DNA from: Apostichopus japonicus
Taxonomy: Eukaryota > Echinodermata > Holothuroidea > Aspidochirotida > Stichopodidae
Direction: 5' to 3'
Assembly: GCF_037975245.1 (NCBI RefSeq)
Contig: NC_092573.1
Coordinates: 8,462,501 to 8,526,500 of the forward strand
DNA: 64,000 bases
Part shown: positions 12,401 to 24,400 of the stretch, in pieces
How positions within the stretch are numbered: the first letter of the stretch is position 1
How the letters are laid out: each line of letters opens with the position of its first letter
Program-made: the position numbers and the translations under genes
Notes under the pieces: model-generated
Told to the model about the DNA's origin: nothing
What the model saw: the letters and a program-made list of their open reading frames with translations, nothing else
Databases searched by the model: none

Positions 12401-15400
12401 TCGAGTTTACCTTAAAGATGAGGCCAAGGAGAAAGGACAGGTCCATGTACTGATTGCAGAGACTGCCCTTAAGGTGAAACATATTTTTAATTTTCTTTGT
12501 ATTATTACAATTAGTGCACTAAGAAACCTGCATATCCATCTAGTGGGAAAGATAACTGGCACCCACATTTGTTCAGTCATTTACCCCCTAATCCCCCTCC
12601 CTCCACACACCCCTTCCACTCCCACTAATTGCCTCCCCATCTCGTGTCAACAACATGAGCTGAAAATAATACATAGACATTTTCTTTAAAATGTGCTTTA
12701 CATGAGGTAAGCTGGGCCCAAATATTTTGTGTTGTTGGTTTAGATCTTCCCAGATCTAGTCAATTTATGTAAGCTACTGATTATCAAGTTAATTATAAAA
12801 TACTTTCTGGTAATATTGGTGTATGATGAGGATTATAGTTTTGTAATATTACAAATGCAGTTGGAAATCAGGAAAAATTATTCTATGTATTTGTATTTCT
12901 TTAAAGAAACTGTTTGATTCATATTTCGTCTTTTGTTTTGTCAAAAGTTTATAGCCAATGACTTTAGAATTTGTGTACTTCCCTTACATGACTAAAGTGA
13001 CTTAATAAATCAACTGTCTCCAGTTTAGATGGAGACATGACCTACGGATTTTGTCGCTGGTGGTATTTTCACATATTTAATAATTTCGTTGCAGGCTGGT
13101 GACCATCAGGTTGCCTACCTGCAGTGCCTGGCAATCATTAAGGACAAGTACAGTGAAGGTTGGACGGTATGCAAGAAACTAGCAGAGGCAAAGGGATTCC
13201 AGAACAAAGAGGCCAGGTGGGAGCAATGTTATTCTATATTGATACACACTCTTCAGACTAGGTTGTTAATCAGTAGTTTATTGGAGATGATTTCAGTCTA
13301 ATGATTCATAGGAGAGGTGGAAAAAATGAAGTTGGCAAAGCAAAGTTGGTTACGGCCCGCAAGAATGTTTTTCAAAACCCTGTTAACGCTACCCCTTGAA
13401 CATCGCAAATACAGAGTAATGATTTATGGAACCATAAATCAAGTGAACAATGAATTTCACTGATTAGACCAAAACAAGAAATATGCACGCAGATGAGGGT
13501 TTGTAGGTAAGGCCTACATGACAGGACATTTCAGCATAATGGATGGACTTATTTTCCATATAATGTAATATTTCCATTTTTGCCATTTTTGGAGTATGTA
13601 CAACCTCAAGGGTTGGAACTAGTGGATTCGGAACAAAAGTTTCACTGTGGCCCTCAAGATCATTTTTGTGCACACTCCTGACATGAGACAATTTAACCAT
13701 GGGATATTTTACTTTCCGACAAAAGAGTGCAACATTCATTCTTCTCACTTGGACAAGTTTTATTGTCTTTGAGATGTCATAGTTATTTAATGATTGTGTC
13801 TTGATATTCCTTCTGTTTTCCTTCTGTTTTCCTTCTGTTGTATTTTTCTTCTTGTAATTGTTTTACTTGTTTTTTACTTGCAGGCAAGAGTTAATTGCTT
13901 ACGCTCTCTGCTACTGTGATCCATCTGCCTTCGAGGAGATGTTGGCTCTGAGAACGAGTAACGAACTGCAGGTAAGTGTATCGAGGAACGGTCGGTAAGA
14001 ATGTCTTAGTGTAAAGCCTGGCTTGACAGAAAAAATATACCAAAACCTTGTGCAAAGTTTGTGAAATGTATTTTTCAGTGTTTAGGCTCCAACTATTTCC
14101 CCCAAACTTTCCCAAATTCACTGACAGAGAGAAAGATAATATGTCAGTTCACCTGAATGTTACAGTTTGTTATGCTACTGAGACTGTTTTCAGGAACAAG
14201 CTTGAGTGCAAAGAAATAAATAAATTGATGCGAATCTGCTGATGATTTGTTTTAAGATGCTGGGTGAAATTTTGGGATTCAGCGATGATTTAGAAGAAGA
14301 AAAAGAAGAAGAAGATATGGAGCAAGAAGATCTGGAAGAAAAGGAAACAGAGGAGCGAGAAATGGAAGATACCTTCCAAGATGTAAGTCCTCCCTCTCTA
14401 CTCTCCCACCCCTCTTACTCCCCTGCCCCTCTTACTCCCCTGCCCCAGTCACACCCCCCTTTCCCTATGTCTAACCATTTTCATCTCCCACTTTCTTTCC
14501 CCTTCATTATAAACCCTAACCCTTGTTTTTTTTTCTTTCTTTAGGGAAAAAAAAGTTGTGATGCTATTTAGAAACTTGTATGATTCCATGTCTCCTGCAA
14601 CTTCCTCGTATCAATTTTAGTTTTAGTTTGAAAGTCCAGTGAGGTTTTCACCTACGCTACAATTGGATACTCTGATAAATTTTTCTCTAAGTTTACCTAT
14701 GATAAACCTAACCCTTGTTTGTTTTTTCTTTCTTTAGGGAAAAAAAAGTTGGGGTGTTCTTTAGGAACTTATCTGATTCCATGTCCCCTGCAACTTACTC
14801 GTATCAATTTAGTTTTCAATAAACTTCCAGTGCGATTATCACCGAGGCTACAATTGGATACCCTGATAAAGTTTTCTCTAATTTCGTTTCAATCTTCTGC
14901 GAAGGCACAGGAGGACGTGTCCGAGAAGAGCATGCTCCAGACCGCACTGGGAAAGACGACAGCCACCACGCGCCACGTCCTTGCCTCAACGGGTGCCACT
15001 ACTCGCCAGGTTCTCGCGTCTACCGGTGCCACCACTCGTAACGTACTGGCCAGCACCGGCGCCACGACAAAGGCCCTGCTCGGCACCGTGAGCGATGCGA
15101 CATTTTGGAAGGAGTCGTTGAAGTGGGTCCGACCGCTGTCGCAGTTGAAACAGGGGGAGGCGATAAAGAGCGTGGAAGCCAGTTTTGATGTACAATGGTA
15201 CCATCCATTCTATCAGAGTATCCTTGGGAACTCGGCTCAAAGTTCAAAGGTCAGTTTTATACGAGCTTAAAATGTTAGGAGTTCCCAGAGAATGGATGTT
15301 TTCCCCCCTCCCCATAATTCTGCCTTGTTTTTTGTTTTATTTATTTTTGTTGTTCTTTTGCCTTAAGTTTGTCCTCTTCCATTCATGCTGTCATAAGAAC

Positions 15401-18400
15401 GATTTTTTCCGCACACTTGAAAGTTGTAGTGCATGACATTCTCTGAAAGATTTTCATTATGACTTTGAAACAACATTTTTACTCATTGAATTCTTCGAAG
15501 AGAGTGAAAAAAGGTATTCTATGCTTTCGGTCACCTTCCATTTTTTTATTTTCTATTGTTGTTTATTGTATTTTTGCAGGATTATCCAGATTATTCCCAA
15601 ATCCACTGGTCAGTCAGTAAGAGTTCCCCGGCTTACTTGAACGAGGCTCTTCTACGGTTCAGTTTGCTGGCTAGAGGACAGCAACAGGAAGGCGAGATGG
15701 ATGAGGACTCTGACCAGCATATTACTGGAGGTAACTAGGAGTATGAGTAATGGATGTGGGTAATTGATATAATATAACTTATAATCAGCATACTACTCAA
15801 GGTAACTAGGGGTATGGAGGAATGGTATATTACTGGAGGTAACTAGGGGTATGGAGGAATGGTATATTACTGGAGGTAGCTAGGGGTATGGAGTAATGGA
15901 TGTGGGTAATTGACCCAGTATACCACTCAAGGCAAATAGGAGTTAGTATGAATGGTATATTACTGGAGGTAACTAGGGGTATGGAGGAATGGATGTGGGT
16001 AAGTGATATTATATAACTTGTGATCAGCATACTACTCAAGGTAACTAGGAGTAGTATCAATGGCATATTACTGGAGGTAACTAGGGGTATGGAAGAATTG
16101 TGGGTAATTGATATTATATAACTTGTAATCAGCATACCACTCAAAGAGTATGGGTGACCTACCTTTGCCTTAATTATGTATATCTTTCAATCAACAGACC
16201 ACTTATTATAATGAAGAGAGGATAAATGGTTGGTGGTATTTTACTGTATTGTCACAAGCCTAGAAAATTGGATTTGTATTATTTAAACATGATTCATCTG
16301 TTCTAGTACTGTCACGTAGCTGTTTGTCACATATTCACCTATTTGTAATGGAAAAAAGGTTAAGTTCAAGCAATCCTCGATAACATATTTTATTTTATTT
16401 TCTATTTTTGCAGTTCTTCTGCAGTTGGCTTCCCAACGGTTGACCTCTGAACTGTCTCTAACCATCTGTTACCTGCTAGCTCTGATGAAGGTTCGTAATA
16501 TTCACCCATGTAACTCTCGCGAAATATTAAGTTCATGATCAGAAAGATGCAGGGACCTGATATTAAATTAACCCTTGCTTCATATTGATAGCAATAGCAT
16601 ATATGTTGTCTGGTTCCTTCTGTGCGTAAAAGAGTAGGCTCAGTTCCTTCTGCTATGAATGTATTGTAGCCCTGCGATAAGCAATGACAGACCTTTCAAG
16701 GATTCACATTTCTTGTGACGTTAATGCAACAAAATAACAAATGTACACCTAAATGAACATGTACAGTATCTGACTATTTCTATGAATATGTAAAAGAAAT
16801 TATATTCGTCCATTGAAATGGTAATGAGTCGGAAATTGTAGATCAGTGAAAAATATTTATTCTTCTGCTTATTTTCTTTGGCGTCCTAGCCCTTGGCAGC
16901 CGAGGAATTCTTTGAGAAGATGCCTCGAAGTGCGGTGACACTCGAGATGGCGGCCTACGTCTATGCTCTCCAAATCTGTGCCTGGGTGGACAGAGACAAC
17001 GAGACAGCATTAGCTACCATTTATCAGACTCCTCGTGCAGCCCTCATTGATAGAGTGAAAGATCATGTGACAGCTGAGACACCATCTGATTGGTCAGAAG
17101 ATTTACAAGCTTTGGCAGAGAAATTTCAGACACATGTTACTCTCTTGGATGATTTTGTTCAAGCGCAGACTCTTCAGAACCTCGGAAGAGGTACATGTTA
17201 ATATTTTTGTCTGTGTTAGACATTTGATAGTTCTTTCAGTTTGCACTCCAAAGTAAGATAAAATAAGACCAAATGGGGAGATGTCCTATCCAGTTGAATT
17301 GATAAAAGAGGCCTGTTGTGTTTCTGAGAATGATTCTTCAACAACAGTGGGGGCTCATCAATCAAATTGGCTGGATTACTTAGTTTAGCACACAAACCAT
17401 CAGGTCATCTCATCAGAAATTCCACTACAGTCAGAAAGAGTAGTGGGTAATGGCTTGACTTGAGCTTGAAAAAGTAGTAACTCATTATACAACTGACATT
17501 CACTTTAAAGGTACCATGTCATATAGAAAGACTGCAGCAGGTGTGAAGTCTTGCTCAGCTAGGATGAATCAAGATCATACGATAGGGATTAAAAAGAAAG
17601 ACTGCAGCAACTGTGAAGTCTTGCTCAGCTAGAATGAATCAATATCAAACAATAGGGATTAATAAGAAAGGCTGCAGCAGCTGTGAAGTCCTGCTCAGCT
17701 AGGATGAATCAATATCAAACAATAGGGATTAAAGAGAAAGGCTACAGCAGCTGTCAAGTCCTGCTCAGCTTGGATGAATCAATATCAAACAATAGGGATT
17801 AAAAAGAAAGGGTGCAGCAGCTGTGAAGTCCTGCTCAGCTTGGATGAATCAATATCAAACAATAGGGATTAATAAGAAAGGCTGCAGCAGCTGTGAAGTC
17901 CTGCTCAGCTAGGATGAATCAATATCAAACAATAGGGATTAAAAAGAAAGGCTGCAGCAGCTGTGAAGTCCTGCTCAGCTTGGATGAATCAATATCAAAC
18001 AAAAGGGATTATCTGTGCAGAACTTCATTGCATATTGTATGAAACTGGAGCACAATAGCTTGTGTCCTGCTCAGCCTGGTTGCAGGAGCCTGCAGCCCCC
18101 TCAGCATTTTTGACATGGTACCTAACCATCATATCTCTCTCTCTCTCTGTATATTTTAGGAGTGGATGTGGCTAGGTTTACCAGAGATGATGAGTACAAG
18201 AAAGAGACCATCCTTGGTCTAACCATGTAAGTCATCATAAAGGAATAGTAGTAAGCAGTATTTTAGTAAGCAAATTGACCTTATGATAATTTGGTCACTG
18301 GTTGTAACATGTAACCATAGTGATATTCTCAAATTTAAAAACCATGTCAAGTAAACAAAAAGGGAAAACTTACAACACTTGGATGCAATTCATTTCCATA

Positions 18401-21400
18401 GATAAATACGATGACATCTGCATTTGTTGAATGTTCATTGACTCCGCAATGTTTTAGACCTGTCTAATTCACTTTGTTTTCAAATCAGTTCACTAAGATG
18501 GAGCATAAACTGTATGTTGATATTTGATAAATATATTTATTTATTACTATTTTAACTGTTTTAACTGTTTTTTTTAACTTATGCTATTGACATTCTGGAT
18601 AATATGTGTTTTGTATCTTTGCTGTCACTAACTACTTTATGCTATCACCGTAATCCATAAATACTATGAATAATATGATCTATTCTGTAATTCATATATG
18701 CTATCACTGTAGTATTATATGTATGCCATCACTGTAGTATTGATGCTATCACAAACAATATATGTAATACATTGATGCTATCACAAGCAACATATCTATG
18801 CCATCACTGTACTTTAAGCAACTTTCATAACCTCTAGATTTTATCTCTGAAGAAGTTGATTTACTTTCTCATTTTACCTCCCATTCCATTCCTTCCTCCC
18901 GTCCAGGACTCTGGAGGACAAAGTTTATGACCTCTCCGTCTCCCTGGCCAAGAAGTACAACCTGCCTCTCTGGGAAATTTACATGGCACACATGGAGTTC
19001 CTCTTCTCCGATAGCGGGTAAGGAGGATCCTCACCCATAATGGTTTTGATGGTGTTCAGTATTTTCATATCAATCAGAGCCCACAGGAAGCTATCTTAAA
19101 CTATTATAGTACTTTCTCCTCCAAGGTCATTTCTATCTGGACAGGACAAATCATTATTCTTAGTCTTGTCATCTTAATTACTTTTAAGTTATTTCTTTTT
19201 TATAACTCTAATAAGTACATCTTGCTGTTTAAGTGTTGTGGGACAAGGGTTAGTTTTGACTCTCACTCAATCAATTGTTACCAACTGGTCATAATCATTA
19301 CATCATATGATTACAAGAAGCATCTCCAGGGTCTGTTTCATAAAACCATGAAAGTCAAAGTTTTTTAAAGGAAATACTGATTTAACATACTCTTGTAGTG
19401 ATTAGTCAAGATTAAGTTAGTACTTGTAAATATAAAAAACAATCCTATGTTTTGTATTTTTTGCAGTTTAAGTTTCATTATATTGTTCCATTGTTGACAA
19501 ATATTTCAAGGTTGTGAGATTATCTGGGCTGACAGGGTAGATATAAATATATAGTGGAGCAATTATTCAGAATTGCTCAGGTCTGTCTGGATGCCGTTGT
19601 GGTATTACGTTACTTATCTGCACATCAGGATATGATGCAAGCTGATAGGATAGGTATAGGCTTGTCCTTATTTATGTTACTTATCTGCACACGAGGAGAT
19701 GATATAAGCTGATAGGATAGGTATAGGCTTGTCCTTAGTTATGTTACGTATCTGCACATGAGGAGAGATGTAAGCTGATAGGATAGGTATAGGCTTGTCT
19801 TTATTCATATTGGAATATATATTCAGACTATCGAAGGGAAATATTGTTCCCGTTTTGATATTAGGCTACTGATCTTACAGGAGGACATGATTAAGGCTAA
19901 GAGGATATACCACCTTATCTCTTTTATAGTGAATTGCATATTTAATCTAGTCTTTGTTGAAGGAAAGTGCTGTGTTCCTCTCCTCAGAAAGGAACAAATT
20001 TCCTTACAAACACTTCTTCTCTTCATTTCCAGTCTATCAACCACTAAAATCGAAGAGAGAGTCAAGCAGTTACTTCTCTTACCGACACTTCTGTCGCAAC
20101 CTGAAGAATTCTGTACCAGGATGCAGGAGGGCATCTACCCGTTGATAGAGGGCAGCGATCATGCCAGTCTGCTTTACTACTACACCCTATTGCAAGGCTC
20201 AGAAATTGAGGGCAGTATTCATTCACCTGAAGTCCATGTCAAACTGCTAAAGAAGATTAAAAATGGAGTTCCCAGTGAGTTAAAAAACAAAACCTTTCTT
20301 TGCCAGAGGTTTCAGTACCATTTGTCTTAATGTAAAGTAGCATGGTGCAACATGTGAAGCAATGCCAAGATGTGGATTTGGAGCTTACAAAAGCTATGTC
20401 TTCCCATAGGGTCTAAAAAGTGATATGAAAAGGAAGCAGATCTCGATGATACCAAATTTTTGTGAAAACTGTCTCTTTTAGTTCATGTTATCCATGTGTT
20501 AACCTGTGAATATTAAGATTGGTACAAACTTTTCAGTGCTGTGCAAATGGATTTGTGTCATTGTATATTCCCTTTAAAGAAATACCCACATTAGACATAG
20601 CATGTTTTAATAATAGATTTAAATTTCCAGGTGAACAAGAGTTTGAAATATTGACCTGAAATTGTCATTTTAAGACACAGTTGGTAATCGGTTAATCGGT
20701 TACTGCATCATTCATTTATCTTCTTTTTCACGCTCTCGTTAAAAGCGAAATTTCCTCTGATTTTTTTAAAAGTGTGACTGTAGTTAAGTTACATGAATAT
20801 GCCAGATAATAGTCTGATAGATAGTTTGAAATTGTCATTCGATGAATAGACCTCCATCAGTCATGCTTAAAGCTCACAATATTGGTCATTGTTGATTGAA
20901 AGAGTTTCAAATTAAATCAACTCCACTCAGGCAACAGCTTTAAAAGTAGGAAGCTGAGGGGGCTGCAGCATAATGCAGTCAGGCTGTGAAGGACATAGTC
21001 CTTTGTGTTTGTTGGTTTCATACAATAGCCACTGCTGGTCTGCAGAGATAAATCTATTGTTTGATTTTCAATCAACTAGCTTTGCTTTGCTAATGGACTC
21101 TGTGCCTTTTTGTTCCAGTATTGCAGATACCCACCATCCTTGAGATGGGTATAGTTTTTTTGTCCTAATCACAGAGAATTTGACATAATATGTACATAAG
21201 CTTGATGTTCAATACAAGAAATTTCCTTTGCACCAAAAGATTAATCAGATGACTGTACCAAAAGTTCTAAATGATTTTAAACCATATGTTGTTACAATTT
21301 CATCCATTAATTATCAGCTTAATTTATCAACTTGTTGTTTCTCTATGCTACTGCACCAATGTTTTTGTTTTTGGCAAGAGAATCACAACAAACCAGGTTC

Positions 21401-24400
21401 TAGAGTAGAATAAGAAATATTGTCTAGCTTTTATAATTAAAAAAAAAAAATTGGAAAAAAAAAATTGAAAAAAAAAAAATTGAAAAAAAAAAATTGAAAA
21501 AAAAAAATTGGGCATATCTAATGATAAATATTTTTTTAAGGAATTTATGAAAGTTACAAATAATTGTTATATTATTCTTAACAGGGTTGGACTACAAAGA
21601 AATGATGGAAGGCCACCCATACAAGACTCTTCCTCCAGTACTCATTGCTGCTAATGTACACATCATGGCCAAAATGGCAAATAAACTCCCAAACAAGGTA
21701 ACTCCATTCGACTTTACAAATATGTATTAATCTATATTTAATTTATATCAGTGATGAGTTAGGTTCGAGAGGTGATTTCCTTCTGCCTTGGTTTTTATTA
21801 TTTTTTATTTTTGTGGGAGAGGTGGGGGAGGTGGGCAAGGGGAGGCAATATCTTGCATTTACTTTTCAACATCACTTCTTTCTGTTCTTCCCCACTTCCC
21901 ATTCGCTATGCTCCTCCACAATATATTGAAATTTGAAGTTGCCTTCTGACGAAAATTCCCAGTTTGCATGATGGTTAAAAAAGTGCCAAGTCTTATCATC
22001 AGTTATTGCTGGACGTTTAGCACTGTCTTGTTTCTTAGCTTTAACTTTATAACTACTTCAATTATTTATTTATTTTTGGTTGCCATGCTTATTCACTGTT
22101 CTTTCCCTCTGTTATTTAGGATGATGGATTCCTCACCAGTAGCCAGGTGTTTGGTATCTATGTCAAGAAACTATTTTGGCACGGTGACCAGGGCAACAAG
22201 AAGAAACCAGAGTCAATTGTGAGTGTAAGCTACAATTATTCACAGATATTTAGGGTGTGTCTGTGTGTTGGGGTAGGGGTGGTGGGGGGGGGTTGGTGGA
22301 TATCTTGTTGACTCATCTTCTAGTATCATGCTAGAAAAACATACACAGTAACCAGCAAGATCATGTACCATATGAAATGACTGACACAAATTATAAAAAC
22401 TAAGGTAGATATTAAAGAATGATTGGATGAGATATTCAATAGATTTAGTATACAATTAATTGTTGTGGGCCACCAAAGAAAATCACAAAATTACCACCCA
22501 AAAAATGGGTCTCCAAGTTGATTTGCTTTGTAGTAAAAGGTCCTCTGAAGTAAATAAGAAAAAACCCGAAAAATAAAATTTGTAACATGGTTAATAATGA
22601 ATACAATCTGTTTAGTCATTGCGTAATATTGAGGTCAACACTACATGCTAATTTAATTGTTAGGCCATTTGATCAGTTTTGTACTACTAAATGTATCTCT
22701 TCTTTCTTACGAATGATAATAAGGTCAAGAGTAGAATAAAAAGTATGAAAATGCATATTAAAGCCATAAACAGAATGCCCTGTTAACAGCCGTTCTAATG
22801 TTTTCATATCCACAGGCTGATTGGTTGCACAGATACGAGGCTTGCGGCGAATTTTTCTCCAAGTTGTCACCAAATGAATTCAGCATCTTCGTCAAAGAGA
22901 TTTTGTTTTCCGAGGAGTCCCTCAAAATGGTACGACATTTCTTATTTCTCTGTTTGAACTTGGTAATATAAGAATTATAATTAATGTTTCAATATGTATT
23001 AATACTACCTCCAGAAATTCTGTTGCTTTTAAAAATCTTACATCTCCATTTAAGTGAGCCCTTCAATGCTTGTACTTCACTGTGTGCAGTCTAATTGTGC
23101 ACAGTGTATTAAGTGTTTCAGTATGTGTCTACTACCACCAGAAAGTCTGTTGGTTTTAAATAACTCATTTCCACCTCATAAGTGAGCCTTTTGGAGCTTA
23201 ATTTTCTTAGTATAAACAAAAAAATCTGTTTACAGTCATTAATTTGTGTTTAATTAGTGTCATAACATAATATTAAACATTTTGTCTGTTACTTTTAGCA
23301 CCAACCGACACCCCTTACTCACACTTTCTTAATTATACATGCAGATATGCAGCATCATTTGAATATTTACTGATTGAAAGGGTTAAACATGTCATCAAGA
23401 GATTTGGCCATTCACCAACCGATTCCCACCAGTCGATGCAAAAGAAAAAAAAATTTCTAGCATTCATGCACTACTTATATGAAATGAAAATCAGTGTTGG
23501 TTGGAGACGCACTTGTGGTTGGTGTAGTTTAATAGTAATAACACAACAAACTGCTTGAAATAGGAAAGAATGCATTTGAGAATAGGACACAAAAATACAT
23601 CGATTACGCCTAACAATTCATTGTTTTGCTCTCCCTTCAGTTGGAACTTGAGTGCAGGCAGAATATTATCGGGAGAGCATTGAAGTATACGAGACAGAAA
23701 GGGGGCAGCAAGCAGAAATTTGTCAGTGAAGTTTCAGACGTTGAAATGACAACTATATGTGGAAAATTCCAACATTACCAGAAACACCTGCAGAGTTTGG
23801 TCAACGAGTCAGTGCTAGAACTGAAAAAGATTGACGGGGTAAGAAATCCATCATTTAAGTTTTTTACGTTTTTGTTGTTGAAAGAACGATGCAATGATTT
23901 AATGAAATGTAGACTTGGATGCTCAGAAATATTTCATCTTGTGGATCAATTAAATATCTTGATGACTTTTATGAAATAAAATGGCTTTTTCCATCCCTGT
24001 CAACGCAGTATCTTTTCACCAAAGCATATATGTTATAATTGTTATTATTATGTTAAGCGCTACGAGAATAATTTCATAGTTTGTTTGGCGCTATATAAAA
24101 ATTATGTATTATTATTATTATTATTATATTTTTGATAGTCATTCAACTTCGTCTCTGCCATCAGAGCTCCAGTCGTCATTGCCCGCGATGATATCTTCAT
24201 CGTCATGGTAATATGACTCAACATCTTCAGTGTCATTCCTCATTTCTCTTCAGATTCGAAAAAGTGAAATTTATCTCTGTAACTTTTTTCTTTCTCTCAT
24301 CTAGATGAACAGGTTATCTTTGATATTATTAGCATTTCTCATCCATTTTTATCACAGTATATCAATGTATTTCTCACGATATTTTGTTATTTATGATGGT

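Noticed and set aside
13464-13748. 94-codon minus-strand open frame in an NBAS intron
   Set aside because: Reads somewhat like protein but matches no family I know, has no neighbouring exon signals and lies antisense in an intron.
14719-14904. Extension of NBAS exon 18 upstream in its open frame
   Set aside because: The preceding exon ends in phase 0, and the strong acceptor in this region would enter in another phase; the sequence is also a tandem intron duplication.
15830-16144. 104-codon minus-strand open frame with repeated SYIISITHxSSIP units
   Set aside because: A by-product of the donor-copying minisatellite, antisense to NBAS, with no splice or start context.
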